Origin: Microbacterium sp. zg-B185
GTDB lineage: Bacteria > Actinomycetota > Actinomycetes > Actinomycetales > Microbacteriaceae
DNA length: 64,000 nt
Assembly (NCBI RefSeq): GCF_030246885.1
Contig: NZ_CP126739.1
Location: forward strand, 2,914,001-2,978,000
Reading direction: 5' to 3'
Shown: in pieces, positions 44,269-53,665 of the stretch
How positions within the stretch are numbered: position 1 is the stretch's first letter
How the letters are laid out: each line of letters starts with the position of its first letter
The notes under the pieces: generated by a model
Told to the model about the DNA's origin: nothing
What the model saw: only the letters and a program-made list of their open reading frames with translations
Database searches by the model: none
Made by a program: the position numbers and the translations under genes

Positions 44269-45894
44269 GTGCGGGCGCCCGGCCTCCCGCGCTCCGACGC
44301 CCGCACGAGATCGATCTGGCTGTGGCAGGTCGCCCTCGCCGCCAGCGTCGTCCTGGTCACCATCGTCGTCGTGGCGGTGCCGTCGATCATGTTCGCCGAC
44401 GCCGCCTACTGGGCGGGGGTGCTGCTGATCGTCGCCACCACGATCGCCGCGCTCTTCACGCCGTGGACCCGGATCGGCACGCGATGGGTCGTGCTGGTCC
44501 CGTTCATGGACATCGTCGGCATCGGCCTGTTGGCGCTGAACTCCGAGCTGCGCCTGGGCTACCTCTGGGTGTTCCCGATCGCGTGGATCGCGACCTTCTA
44601 CCGGCTGAAATGGCTGATCGGCGCACTGGCGGCAGTGACCGCGCTGCTGATCCTGGACAGCGTGGCCACCGCCGGAGGTCCGCTCAACACTCTGCGCCTG
44701 GTCATCGTGCTGCTGTGCCTGTCGTTCATCGGGATGACCTTCCACGTCGCCGCGCAGCAGACCGGGGCCTTCCGCCGCCTGCTGAGTCGACAGGCATCCC
44801 GTCTGGGACTTGCGCTGGAGCGGGTGGAGATGCAGCGGCAACGCGCCACCGAGACCCTCGACGGGCTGGACATCGCGGTCGCCCGGATCAGCGACCAGGG
44901 CGAGATGGTCGCCGCGAACCGCGCCTACGCCGAGTTGTACGGCCTCGACCCCGACGACCTCACTCGGCCGGGCAGAGCGGTCGAATACGCCACGCTGCGG
45001 GGCGAGCCGCTCGACGCCGAGTCGCGACCGCTCGCGCGTGCGGCGCGCGGGGAGGGGATCGACGAGGAACGGGTGTGGCTGTTCGACGTGGAGGGACGCT
45101 GGCGTGCGCTGGATGTCAGCACGCGCGCCCTCTCCGGCGCGAACGACGAGGGCCCCAGCACCCTGCTCGTGCTGCGCGACATGACCGCGCTGCTCGAAGC
45201 CAAGCGAGAGCGGGAGAGTCTCGCCTTGACCGTCTCGCACGAGCTGCGCAATCCGATCACCGCGGTGCTCGGCCACACCGACCTGCTGCTGGAGCGCACC
45301 GACCTTCCGGCCGACGCCAGACGCAACCTCGCCGAGATCGAAGCGGCGAGCGAGCGGGTCCTGCGACTGGCCTCGACGGTGCTGCAGAAGCGGCCCGGCG
45401 CCCAGGAACGCGCAGATGCGCATGCGGAGTTCGACGCGGCGGCGGTGGTCGAAGCCTCCGTGACCTCGTTCCGGCCCACAGCGACCGCGCGCGGGGTCGA
45501 GCTGAGCGCACCGGACACGAACCCCCTGCCGCTTGTCGGCGACGCGTTCCGCCTGCGGCAGGCGATCGACAATGTCGTCGGCAATGCCGTCAAATACACG
45601 CCGGCATCCGGAACCGTACTGGTGCGCACCTCCCGCAGCGCGGACGCGGTCCGCATCGAAGTCGCCGACACCGGCGTCGGCATGTCCCGGGAGGATGTGG
45701 ACACCATGTTCGAGCCCTACCACCGGTCGGCGACCGCCCGGGCCAGCAGCGTCCCCGGCACCGGCCTCGGCATGGGCATCGCCCGGCAGATCGTGGAAGC
45801 GCACAGCGGCACGATCTCCGTGCAGAGCGGCCTGGGCCGAGGGACGACGGTGGCGATCAGCATCCCGCTGCCGGGCAGGGCGGCGGAGCTGTGA
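44269..45894 (+). CDS. Membrane PAS-histidine kinase, paralog 1
   Basis: Product of 541 residues. The N-terminal part has five to six membrane segments (about 18-165) joined by short loops, probably the sensor. A PAS-like domain follows (about 195-305; ARISDQGEMVAANRAYAELYGLD), then HisKA with the H-box TVSHELRNP (His324) and a HATPase domain with NAVKYTP (N-box), ADTGVGMSR (G1) and GTGLGMGIARQ (G2). The start GTG is two bases after the receiver-only gene, so they form a pair. The protein aligns along its length with the kinase at 53937. It overlaps the next gene as GTGA. Confidence 0.92.
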   Translation: MRAPGLPRSDARTRSIWLWQVALAASVVLVTIVVVAVPSIMFADAAYWAGVLLIVATTIAALFTPWTRIGTRWVVLVPFMDIVGIGLLALNSELRLGYLWVFPIAWIATFYRLKWLIGALAAVTALLILDSVATAGGPLNTLRLVIVLLCLSFIGMTFHVAAQQTGAFRRLLSRQASRLGLALERVEMQRQRATETLDGLDIAVARISDQGEMVAANRAYAELYGLDPDDLTRPGRAVEYATLRGEPLDAESRPLARAARGEGIDEERVWLFDVEGRWRALDVSTRALSGANDEGPSTLLVLRDMTALLEAKRERESLALTVSHELRNPITAVLGHTDLLLERTDLPADARRNLAEIEAASERVLRLASTVLQKRPGAQERADAHAEFDAAAVVEASVTSFRPTATARGVELSAPDTNPLPLVGDAFRLRQAIDNVVGNAVKYTPASGTVLVRTSRSADAVRIEVADTGVGMSREDVDTMFEPYHRSATARASSVPGTGLGMGIARQIVEAHSGTISVQSGLGRGTTVAISIPLPGRAAEL

Positions 45895-47015
45895 TCGGCA
45901 TCACGCACGTCGCGCTGACGACCCTGTGCACACTGCTGATGGTCGGACTGGGCTTCCTGGCGCGCCCGGGCAAAGCCACGGCGCTGTGGTCGACCGCCTT
46001 CATCGCGGCGATGCTCACCGCCTACGGCACCGTCATCGCCGCCGAGCTGGGCTCGGAAATGCTCGGGCTCGCCGCGTTCGGGATGATGCTGTCGGCACCC
46101 GCGTTCATCTGGGCGGGGCTGCGCGCCGATCGCGGCGTCGGCTCCCGGTGGTGGACCGGCGTTCTGGTCGCCGTCTGCTCCACGCTCGCGCTCGGCATCA
46201 GCGCCGGGCAGCCGAGCTACCCGGCCGTGTTCTGCATCGCCTACGCGGCGGCTGCCGTGTTCGCCGCCCTGACGATCACCGAGCTCCTGCGTCGACCCGA
46301 GAAGGGGCGCGGGGTGACCGTGCCACTCCTGGTCATGTCGGTGGTCTACCTCGTGGTCGCCGCCCTGCGTCTGGCATCGATCACCGTGGCCCCCGGACTC
46401 GGCGACCTTGCGATCCTGCGCGAGGCCAACCTGCTCGGCATGCTCGTCTACCTCGTCTGCGCCATCGTCACACTCCTCTTCCTGGCGCGCGAGGACAGCA
46501 TCCATTCCCAGACCGGCGTCTGGTTCACTTCCGCGGGATTCTCCGACATCGCATCGCAGCGACTCGAGCGCGCCGAACGCGCCCGGGAGGGCGAGTGGGT
46601 GCTCGTGGAAGCACGTCTGGACGATGCGGAAGACCTGCGTACCGCTGCCGGGACCACGACCTTCCGCGAGTTCGCGCGGTGGTTCGAAGAGCGGGTGCGC
46701 TCATCCTTCCCGGCCGACGCGGACGTGGCGGCCCTCGCCGACGATCGGGTGGTGGTCCTGATCGCACGCCCGACCGAGACCGTGCGACAGCTCATCCGGC
46801 GACTGCTCGAGGCGCGGGATGCCGCGGACATCGCGCAGGACCTCGCCGTGAACCTGTCCGCGAGCGTCGGGTGGGCGACGGTGAGCGACTTCGGCTACGA
46901 CCTCGAGGTCTTGCAGCACGCCGCGAGCACTGCCGCCCAGCGCGCCGTCGCCACGGGAGGCGATCGCGCCGAGCGAGCCGTCCCGGCAGCCGCCGCCCTC
47001 GACGCTCCGGGCTAG
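45891..47015 (+). CDS. Membrane protein with degenerate GGDEF-like C-terminal domain, paralog 1
   Basis: Product of 374 residues. Seven hydrophobic segments (about 5-205) resemble a sensor region; the opening THVALTTLCTLLMVGLGFLARPGKATALW recurs in the paralog at 55586. The cytoplasmic part (about 215-374) ends NLSASVGWATVSDFGYDLEVLQHAASTAA, which matches the last third of GGDEF domains (SxGxA ... D-LL--A). The GGDEF active loop itself is absent, so diguanylate cyclase activity is not expected. It could bind nucleotide or act as a partner of the kinase, with which it shares a GTGA overlap and a duplication history. The GGDEF relation is inference from the C-terminal pattern. Confidence 0.7.
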   Translation: MIGITHVALTTLCTLLMVGLGFLARPGKATALWSTAFIAAMLTAYGTVIAAELGSEMLGLAAFGMMLSAPAFIWAGLRADRGVGSRWWTGVLVAVCSTLALGISAGQPSYPAVFCIAYAAAAVFAALTITELLRRPEKGRGVTVPLLVMSVVYLVVAALRLASITVAPGLGDLAILREANLLGMLVYLVCAIVTLLFLAREDSIHSQTGVWFTSAGFSDIASQRLERAERAREGEWVLVEARLDDAEDLRTAAGTTTFREFARWFEERVRSSFPADADVAALADDRVVVLIARPTETVRQLIRRLLEARDAADIAQDLAVNLSASVGWATVSDFGYDLEVLQHAASTAAQRAVATGGDRAERAVPAAAALDAPG

Positions 47016-47046
47016 CGACCGTCGCGGGCGCGCCGCGAGGGCCGCC

Positions 47047-47052
47047 TAGGCT
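47047..47052 (+). promoter_or_regulatory. Putative -10 element (TAGGCT), leaderless start of the DUF4012 gene
   Basis: TAGGCT lies seven bases before GTG 47060, and no Shine-Dalgarno sequence is present between or before them. This spacing would place the transcription start at or beside the start codon. Confidence 0.45.
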
Positions 47053-47059
47053 GTATCGG

Positions 47060-48853
47060 GTGACCGCCTCCCCCACACCCCGCCTCCCGCGCGCCGCTCG
47101 CCTGGCGGTGCCGATCGCGCTCGGCGTGCTGCTGGTGGCAGCGGTGATCATGATGGGCTGGGTCGGCGTGCGGGGCGCACTGGCATACGGCCACCTCACC
47201 GACGCGCAGGGCACCGCCCGCGCGATCACCGCGCAGGCCGGTGACCCCACCGCCGCCGCCGCGCAGATCCCGGTGCTGGCCGAGGACACCGCGGCCGCGC
47301 ATGCGCTCACCTCCGACCCGGTGTGGCGGGTCGCCGAAGGGCTGCCGTGGCTCGGACCGCAGCTGCGCGCGGTCTCGACTGTTGCGGCATCCGTCGACGA
47401 CGTCGCCCAGAACGCCCTGACCCCCCTCACCGAGGTCGCCGGCACGTTCTCGGTCGACGCGCTCCGCCCCGCCGGCGGCGCCGTGGACCTGTCCAGTTTC
47501 GTGGCGATCCAGGATGCCGCGCAGACGGCGAACGACGGGCTCACGCGCGCCGCGGCATCCGTCGAGGAGATCGACCGCACACCGCTCGTCGCACCGCTGC
47601 GCGAGGCCGTCGACGAGGTCGCGGATCTGTTCGCCCGGACCCGTGTCGCCACCGACGCGGTCACCCGCGCTGCGACCCTCCTGCCGCCGATGCTGGGCGC
47701 GGACGGACCGCGCGACTACCTCGTGGTGTTCCAGAACAACGCGGAATGGCGCTCGCTCGGCGGAATCGTCGGGGCGATGGCGATGGTGCACACCGACGGC
47801 GGTGCCATGAGCCTGGCCGCGCAAGGCTCATCCGGCGACTTCCCCCGCTACCCCGAAACCGTCCTGCCCCTGGGTGATGAGGTGACCGCGATCTACGGCG
47901 CGCTGCCCGGACGGTTCATCCAGAACGTCACCCAGGTGCCGGAGTTCTCGATCACCGCGCAGCTTGCGCGCGAGATGTGGGCGCGCGAGTTCGGCACTCA
48001 GGTCGACGGGGTGATCTCGCTCGACCCGGTCGCGCTGTCCTACCTGCTGACCGCCACCGGGCCGGTGACACTGCCCACCGGCGATGTGCTCACCGCGGAC
48101 AACGCGGTGCCGCTGCTGCTGAACGAGGTCTACCAGCGCTACCCGCGCCCCGCCGACCAGGACGCGTTCTTCGCGGCCGCCGCGGCGAGCGTCTTCGACG
48201 CGCTCGCCCACGGCAGTGCCGACCCGGCGGCGCTCGTCGGTGCGCTGGCGCAGGCCGGCGACGAGCGGCGGCTGCTGCTGTGGAGCGCGCACGAGGAGGA
48301 GCAGCGACTGATCGGCGACACCACCCTCGCCGGCGGCCTGCCCACCAGCGACCGTGAGGCCAGCCGCTTCGGCATGTTCCTCAACGACGGCACCGGCTCG
48401 AAGATGGACTACTACGTCACGGCCGACACGCAGCTGGCGTGGGACTCGTGCACCATCGCCGGCGGTGATCTCGCCACCGGCGAGGCCACCCTGGCTGTCA
48501 CCGTCACCAACAACGCGCCCGCGGATGCCGCCACCTCCCTGCCCGCGTACATCACCGGTGGGGGTGGGTTCGGGGTCCCCCCCGGCATCGCCCGGACCAT
48601 CGGCTACCTGTACCTGCCTACCGGTTTCGACCTGATCGAGTCGACCATCACCGGCGACGGCGGGTTCGGCGGCGGGTTCCACGACGGCCGCCGGGTGCTG
48701 AGGTTCGCCGTCGACCTGGCTCCGGGACAGACCGCGACCGCCACCGCGACGGTGCGCTCGGCCGAGCCGGGGGCGCCGGTCCTCGAGCTGATCTCCACGC
48801 CGCGTGTGCAGGCGCAGGGCGCAGACGTTGCCGCCCGGTGCGGGGATGCCTAG
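47060..48853 (+). CDS. DUF4012-family membrane-anchored extracytoplasmic protein
   Basis: Product of 597 residues. One N-terminal membrane segment (about 12-38) is followed by a long Ala-rich helical region (about 40-205) and a large exported domain. LVVFQNNAEWRSLGGIVGAM, DGVISLDPVALSYLLTATGP and EVYQRYPRPADQDAFF are the recognisable core of DUF4012, a family often found in actinobacterial and other Gram-positive exopolysaccharide loci and of unknown function. GGGFGVPPG and GGFGGGFHDGRR occur in the C-terminal beta-rich part. It lies between two signalling groups and may be one of their targets. A hairpin with five T residues follows. Confidence 0.85.
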   Translation: MTASPTPRLPRAARLAVPIALGVLLVAAVIMMGWVGVRGALAYGHLTDAQGTARAITAQAGDPTAAAAQIPVLAEDTAAAHALTSDPVWRVAEGLPWLGPQLRAVSTVAASVDDVAQNALTPLTEVAGTFSVDALRPAGGAVDLSSFVAIQDAAQTANDGLTRAAASVEEIDRTPLVAPLREAVDEVADLFARTRVATDAVTRAATLLPPMLGADGPRDYLVVFQNNAEWRSLGGIVGAMAMVHTDGGAMSLAAQGSSGDFPRYPETVLPLGDEVTAIYGALPGRFIQNVTQVPEFSITAQLAREMWAREFGTQVDGVISLDPVALSYLLTATGPVTLPTGDVLTADNAVPLLLNEVYQRYPRPADQDAFFAAAAASVFDALAHGSADPAALVGALAQAGDERRLLLWSAHEEEQRLIGDTTLAGGLPTSDREASRFGMFLNDGTGSKMDYYVTADTQLAWDSCTIAGGDLATGEATLAVTVTNNAPADAATSLPAYITGGGGFGVPPGIARTIGYLYLPTGFDLIESTITGDGGFGGGFHDGRRVLRFAVDLAPGQTATATATVRSAEPGAPVLELISTPRVQAQGADVAARCGDA

Positions 48854-48864
48854 ACTACCGAGAA

Positions 48865-48907
48865 GGGCATCGTCGCTGCGTCTCGCGAGCTGCGGGTGCC
48901 CCTTTTT
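48865..48907 (+). terminator. Probable intrinsic terminator after the DUF4012 gene
   Basis: GGGCA (48865-48869) pairs with TGCCC (48897-48901) around a GC-rich interior with further imperfect pairing, followed by TTTTT at 48903-48907. It lies 11 bases after the stop. TAGACT at 48851-48856, inside the gap, could be a -10 element for the next regulator. Confidence 0.5.
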
Positions 48908-48970
48908 CAGGTTGCCTGCGCCGCTCGCCGACCCCGCCCACCTCACTGACCCGTTCGAAGCGAGAACACT

Positions 48971-49786
48971 GTGACTGAAGAGCGCCAACAGACCGCGGTC
49001 ATCATCGAGGATGATCCCGAGATCCGCGAGCTGGTCGTCGAGGTCTTCGAATCAGCCGGACTGCGCACCATCGCCGTGGACAACGGCATCGACGGCGTCG
49101 AGGCGGTGCGAACGCATGACCCCTCGGTGACGACGCTCGATATCAACATGAACGGAATCGACGGACTGGAGACGGCGCGCCGCATCCGCAGCATCAGCAC
49201 CACCTTCATCATCATGCTCTCCGGCCTGGGCGAAGAGACCGACATCGTCCTGGGCCTGGGCGCCGGCGCCGACGAGTACGTCGTGAAGCCGTTCCGGCCG
49301 CGCGAACTGCGCGCGCGGATCGAGGCCGCCCTGCGCCGGCCCCGGATCGAGAGCGCCGCGCTGCGCCCACCGGCACCCGACGCGCACCTGAACCCGCCGC
49401 AGTCGGTCACGCCCGAGCCGTTGTCGCAGTCCCCTGCCACGAGCTCGTTCCCGGGCGAGGCCGACCTCTGGGTCGCCCACCGCGACCTCCGACTGAACGC
49501 CGCCACCCGCACCGCGCTCATCGCCGACGCCGAGGTCGAGCTGACCCGCACCGAGTTCGATCTGCTCGTCACCCTGATCGAATCGAAGCGGCGGGTGCGC
49601 AGCAAGTCCGATCTGACCCTCGTGCTGCGCGGCGAAGAGGCTGCCACGTCCTACTACGTCGGAGAAGCGGACAAGCGGGCGGTCGAAGCGCACATGGCCA
49701 ATCTCCGCCGCAAGCTCGGCGACAACGCCGCCGACCCTCGCTACATCGAGACGGTGCGCGGCGTCGGGTACCGGCTGACGCCGTAA
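48971..49786 (+). CDS. OmpR/PhoB-family response regulator, paralog
   Basis: Product of 271 residues. The receiver has EDD (13-15), Asp57 in TTLDINMNG, Ser in MLSG and Lys106 in VKPF. A Pro-rich linker of about 45 residues (LRPPAPDAHLNPPQSVTPEP) is longer than usual. The winged helix has LTRTEFDLLVTLIE, KRAVEAHMANLRRKLGD and YIETVRGVGYRL. It is close to the regulator at 42840. The cognate kinase is probably the one at 53937, from which it is separated by two genes on the other strand. Start GTG 48971 has a weak GAAGCGAG upstream. Confidence 0.92.
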   Translation: MTEERQQTAVIIEDDPEIRELVVEVFESAGLRTIAVDNGIDGVEAVRTHDPSVTTLDINMNGIDGLETARRIRSISTTFIIMLSGLGEETDIVLGLGAGADEYVVKPFRPRELRARIEAALRRPRIESAALRPPAPDAHLNPPQSVTPEPLSQSPATSSFPGEADLWVAHRDLRLNAATRTALIADAEVELTRTEFDLLVTLIESKRRVRSKSDLTLVLRGEEAATSYYVGEADKRAVEAHMANLRRKLGDNAADPRYIETVRGVGYRLTP

Positions 49787-49805
49787 TCGGACCTCCCCGG
49801 CCCGG

Positions 49806-51365
49806 TCACGGAATCACCTCGGTCTCGGCCTCGGCCTCGACCAGCTCCCAGGGGGAGCGGTCGTGGTCGGTGATCCCCAGCGACGGATCCTCGCCCTGCG
49901 TCCACCACTTCGCGACGAACGCCGTGCCCTTGTAGAGCACGCGGTCCCCGGCGACGTAGATCCCCGTCGCGGACCACTCCGGGTACGTGCCCGGGGCGGC
50001 GGTGGGCAGCGAGAACGGCTCGTCGTCGCGCAGCACCGGGCCCACCAGCGTCCACGCGGTCGCAGTGCCGTCCAAGGTGGGATCATCCGGTTCGGCACCG
50101 CCCCTGGTCCACCACTTCGCGGCGTAGACGTTGCCGTGCCACACGACGCGCACGGCGGTGGAGTAGGCGAGGTTCTTGGACCAGACCGGGTACGGGCTGG
50201 TGTCCGGATCGTCCTTGACGACCGGGGCCGGCCGCTGCGTCTGAGTCGGGGTGGATGTCGGGCGCCCGTCGAACCCGGCCGACAGCAGCGCGGCGAAGGT
50301 GCGGTCGTCTTGATCCACACCGCTGCAGGAGTCCGAGACGATCTCGGTGTTCGGGTAGTTCGCGCCACAGGTGCGGTCGCGGTTCACCGACCACATCGAC
50401 ATGCGGTCGAGGGAGTTCTCGGCGGCGAAGTCGTTCAGCTCCTCCGCGTCGTCGAGCGTGAAGACCTCCCCCGCGACATCGTTCTGTCCGATCATGGGCG
50501 TGGCCCCCAGCACCGACCACGCACCCGCGCGGGGCAGGCTGATCTCATGCCGGCGATAGAGCGCGCTGAGCTGCGTGTGGGTGGCCTTCAGAGCCGAGAT
50601 CGCGGCATCCGCCATCGAGGCTCCCTCCAGATCGATGCCGTAGTCCATGGTCATGACGTTGACCCCGCCGAGCTCGACACCCGCCGTGAGCATCTGGTCC
50701 ACCGATGCCAGCCCGGCGTCGGTGAGGCCGTGCGTGGCGACGGGCAGCGTGAGCCAGACGATGAGATCCTCGCCCTTCTTGCGGCGCTTCTCCTGCAGTT
50801 GGGCGACGGCCTCGGCACGCCGGACGCCGGCCACCGTGTCGGCCAGGTTCTCGCCCTCCACGTCCAGATCGATCATCTCGATGTCGTAGCGGTCGATGAC
50901 CGCCTCGTAGGCGTCGGCCAGGGCGTCGACCGTGCGGCATGCGCCGGCGAGCTCGGTGTTCAATGCGCCCCCGAAGGACACCGCCACCTCGGCGTCCTTC
51001 TGGCGCATGCGCGCGACGCGGCGGTCCAGGTCCAGGGCCGTGGCGGCCTCCTCCAGCCCGTAGTAGGTGCCCCACGACGGCACGCACGAGTCCTCGGCCT
51101 CGGCCACGATGAAGGCGAGCACCACGTTCGAGGGCGCACCGTCTGCCGAGGTGGGCATCTCGGAGACCGGTGCCGCCGTCACGTCGAAGTAGCCGCCGAA
51201 CCAGCGCGGCGCGGCCTTCACCGTCGATTCCGCGCTGGCCTGTCCGTTGGCGAACATCGGGACGGCGATGCCGGCGCCCACGACGGCCAGCACCGCGACC
51301 ACCGCTGCGCTGACGCGCCACGGCGACAGTCTCTGACCCGCGTGACGACCTGTTGACCGCGTCAT
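49806..51365 (-). CDS. Exported GH18-like protein with two CBM5/12 chitin-binding modules
   Basis: Product of 519 residues. N-terminal signal/anchor (about 15-40), then a TIM-barrel-type GH18 domain (about 52-360): WFGGYFDVTAAP, VAVSFGGALN and the catalytic strand EMIDLDVEGEN, where the DxxDxDxE pattern reads Glu163-Asp166-Asp168-Glu170. The general acid Glu170 is present; the first Asp is Glu, as in some chitinase- or lectin-like members. Two C-terminal repeats with YPVWSKNLAY...AKWWTRG and YPEWSATGIY...AKWWTQG are CBM5/12 modules. Its start overlaps the stop of the membrane GT2 synthase (ATGA), so hydrolase and synthase are translated together. Beta-1,4-linked HexNAc glycan is the expected ligand. 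Confidence 0.87.
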   Translation of the reverse strand: MTRSTGRHAGQRLSPWRVSAAVVAVLAVVGAGIAVPMFANGQASAESTVKAAPRWFGGYFDVTAAPVSEMPTSADGAPSNVVLAFIVAEAEDSCVPSWGTYYGLEEAATALDLDRRVARMRQKDAEVAVSFGGALNTELAGACRTVDALADAYEAVIDRYDIEMIDLDVEGENLADTVAGVRRAEAVAQLQEKRRKKGEDLIVWLTLPVATHGLTDAGLASVDQMLTAGVELGGVNVMTMDYGIDLEGASMADAAISALKATHTQLSALYRRHEISLPRAGAWSVLGATPMIGQNDVAGEVFTLDDAEELNDFAAENSLDRMSMWSVNRDRTCGANYPNTEIVSDSCSGVDQDDRTFAALLSAGFDGRPTSTPTQTQRPAPVVKDDPDTSPYPVWSKNLAYSTAVRVVWHGNVYAAKWWTRGGAEPDDPTLDGTATAWTLVGPVLRDDEPFSLPTAAPGTYPEWSATGIYVAGDRVLYKGTAFVAKWWTQGEDPSLGITDHDRSPWELVEAEAETEVIP

Positions 51366-53665
51366 ACCCGTACCTTCGTCTTCTTCGGCGTGGCTGATTG
51401 GCGACCGGGCGGCGTCGCGCCCGGCGCCGCATGTCCTTCGTGCAGTGCGGTGCGCCAGTCCAGCACCGCGTCGTCGTCGCCGGAGGCGTCCGCGCGACTG
51501 CGGTCGGCGTCGATCCACATCCAATCGGTGATCCCGATCCAGACGTCCACGATCGAGTTGCGGATGCCGATGTACGCCAGGATCGCCCAGGAGGCCAGCA
51601 CCGCGTTGATCGTCGAGAACGCCAGCGTCCCCCACGCGCCGTCGAGGAAGCTGCGCCACGCGACCAGGACCGAGAAGCCGACGATCACGTAGGGGGCGAC
51701 GACGTACAGCAGCTGCGTCGCGGTGCGCTCCTTCACCTTCGGCGTGCGCGCGAACGGGATCTTCATACCCGTCAGGCCCTGCTGGATCGACTTGAAGACG
51801 CCGGCCAGGTTGACCGGCAGCATGATCAGGTTGAACCCGTAGATGCGCAGCACGTCGGTGCGCTTGTAACCGGTGTAGTGCAGGTCGCTGGCCATCGCGA
51901 GGAAGTACGGCAGCGCACCCACCAGCACCAGTGGGCTCACGAGCCGGCTGTCGTACGGATAGGCGAGCAGGAAGAGCAGCCCGAAGCTGGCCCAGGCGAT
52001 AGAGGCCATGTAGTTGACGCGCAGCATGACCTCGCCCAGCGCCAGCGGCTTGAGCATCTGGCGGCGCTCGCGCATCTGCTTCCACAGCTTGGGGAGGATG
52101 AGCAGGCCGCCGTTCGCCCACCGGCGCCGCTGCACGACGAGCGAGCCGAAGTCGGGGGGCGTGGCGCTGTAGCTGAGCCGCTCGGGGTAGTTGATCAGAG
52201 TCCAGCCGTGCTCACCGAGATCGACACTGGACTCGGTGTCCTCGATGACGGTGCGGTCCTGCACGTATCGGCGGACCTCGAACCCGTCGACCATGTCGAT
52301 CTCGAGGATGTCATCGAGCGCTTCCATGCGGATGACCGCGTTCGCGCCGACCCAGAAGGTCGCGTTGTGCGCGGTCATGCCCTGATGCAGGATGTGCTGC
52401 ACGTCGGTGGTGGCGCCCGCGAGCCGCTCGATGCGCGTCGGCGCCTCGCGGAACGACGAGTACGGGGTCTGCGTCACGGCCACGCGGGCGTTCTGCGGCT
52501 GCTCGAGGAAGTGCACGAGGCGCAGGCAGTAGTCGCGCAGCAGCACCGAGTCGGCATCCAGGGTCAGGACGAACTCCGAGTACGGCACGTCCAGATCCGC
52601 CGGCTGGGCACCGGTGACGGGGCGCAGCAGCAGCCCGTCCGGCGTCTGCTCCTCGTGGAAGCGCCCGCCGAGCAAGCCGATGTAGGAGTTCAGGTTCATC
52701 GCCTTGTTCGCCTCGTGCGACAGCGACACGTATCGCTTGCGCTCGAACCAGGCGACCTCGACGGTGAAGATCCAGACCAACCGGCGGAACAGCTCGTGCA
52801 CGCGGGCGGGCGGGATCATCTCGGAGGCGTCGATCGCCGCGCCCACCGCGGTCGCGGTCGTCTCCAGGTCATCGGCCAGGCCGAGCAGCACCTGCTCGAC
52901 GAAGAAGTCGTCGACGTGGTCTTCGCGCGGCTGCGCGGCGGCCATCTCGCGAAGCCACTCCACCGCCCACAGGTACTCCTCGAACAGGCGCACCATCGAG
53001 TGCTCGGTCAGACCCTCGGCGAGCAGCGACTCGTGTTCGCAGGCGATCAGGGCGAGGCTGAATCGCTCCGCCGGCGCGTCCATCGCCGCCATGATCTCCG
53101 CTGCGATCCCGCGGGTCTCGTTCAGCCGGTCGAGGTCGGCGGGGTCGCTCGGGTTGGGGTTGTCGTCGACCAGCAGCACGACACGCAGCGAGGGGTACTC
53201 CTGCAGGGCCGCGGACCAGAGCGTCTTGCGGACGATCGCGGGCTCTTCGGCATAGGACGGCACCAGTACGGTCAGGGTCTCGTGCGGGCTGGAGAAATGC
53301 CGGTCCAGCTCGGCGCGCGGCGCGCGCCGGTGCTCGCGGAACCGCTGGTAGGCGCCCTGGCGGGCGACCAGATACATCAGCGCCGAGAAGGTCAGGAACG
53401 TGACGACCAGAAGATACGACACCGCCTCGATGACGCGCCACGCCGTGTCGAACGCCCCGGCCATCAGGAGCGTGACGACGACGGTGAGGACGTAGAGCGC
53501 CCAGACGGCGATCGTCACCCAGATCGCGACACGGCCCCAGATCAGCTTCGCGTTGGACGGGCGGTCGTGGACGGCCGGCAGGGACGCCTGGGAACGCTCG
53601 GTTCCCCATTGCCTCTTGCGCCGCATGGACGGAGCCTCGCGCTCGGCTGCCTGCACCTCGATCAT
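51362..53665 (-). CDS. Processive membrane glycosyltransferase family 2 (cellulose/chitin/hyaluronan synthase-like)
   Basis: Product of 767 residues. Two membrane segments (about 45-110) precede the cytoplasmic GT-A domain: TLTVLVPSYAEEPAIV, VVLLVDDNPNPSDP, the donor DxD in LTLDADSVLLRDY, TQTPYSSF, the base TVIEDTESS and the product-binding QRRRWANGG. Five or more membrane segments follow (ASIAWASFGLLFLLAY onward). It has an unusually large insertion of about 200 residues between the first motif pair and the DxD. ATG 53665 is chosen; an in-frame GTG at 53680 directly abuts GGGGGAA and is possible. Coupled to GH18-CBM, it likely makes and extrudes a beta-linked homopolymer such as chitin-like glycan; the product is inference. 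Confidence 0.88.
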   Translation of the reverse strand: MIEVQAAEREAPSMRRKRQWGTERSQASLPAVHDRPSNAKLIWGRVAIWVTIAVWALYVLTVVVTLLMAGAFDTAWRVIEAVSYLLVVTFLTFSALMYLVARQGAYQRFREHRRAPRAELDRHFSSPHETLTVLVPSYAEEPAIVRKTLWSAALQEYPSLRVVLLVDDNPNPSDPADLDRLNETRGIAAEIMAAMDAPAERFSLALIACEHESLLAEGLTEHSMVRLFEEYLWAVEWLREMAAAQPREDHVDDFFVEQVLLGLADDLETTATAVGAAIDASEMIPPARVHELFRRLVWIFTVEVAWFERKRYVSLSHEANKAMNLNSYIGLLGGRFHEEQTPDGLLLRPVTGAQPADLDVPYSEFVLTLDADSVLLRDYCLRLVHFLEQPQNARVAVTQTPYSSFREAPTRIERLAGATTDVQHILHQGMTAHNATFWVGANAVIRMEALDDILEIDMVDGFEVRRYVQDRTVIEDTESSVDLGEHGWTLINYPERLSYSATPPDFGSLVVQRRRWANGGLLILPKLWKQMRERRQMLKPLALGEVMLRVNYMASIAWASFGLLFLLAYPYDSRLVSPLVLVGALPYFLAMASDLHYTGYKRTDVLRIYGFNLIMLPVNLAGVFKSIQQGLTGMKIPFARTPKVKERTATQLLYVVAPYVIVGFSVLVAWRSFLDGAWGTLAFSTINAVLASWAILAYIGIRNSIVDVWIGITDWMWIDADRSRADASGDDDAVLDWRTALHEGHAAPGATPPGRQSATPKKTKVRV

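Noticed and set aside
44085..45890. Upstream extension of the GGDEF-remnant membrane-protein frame
   Set aside because: It overlaps the kinase gene completely and has no motif; GTG 45891 gives the paralog-matching N-terminus.
45533..47059. Upstream extension of the DUF4012 frame by about 500 codons
   Set aside because: This part lies wholly inside the kinase and membrane-protein genes and is Arg-rich; the DUF4012 protein has a normal start at GTG 47060 with a membrane segment right after it.
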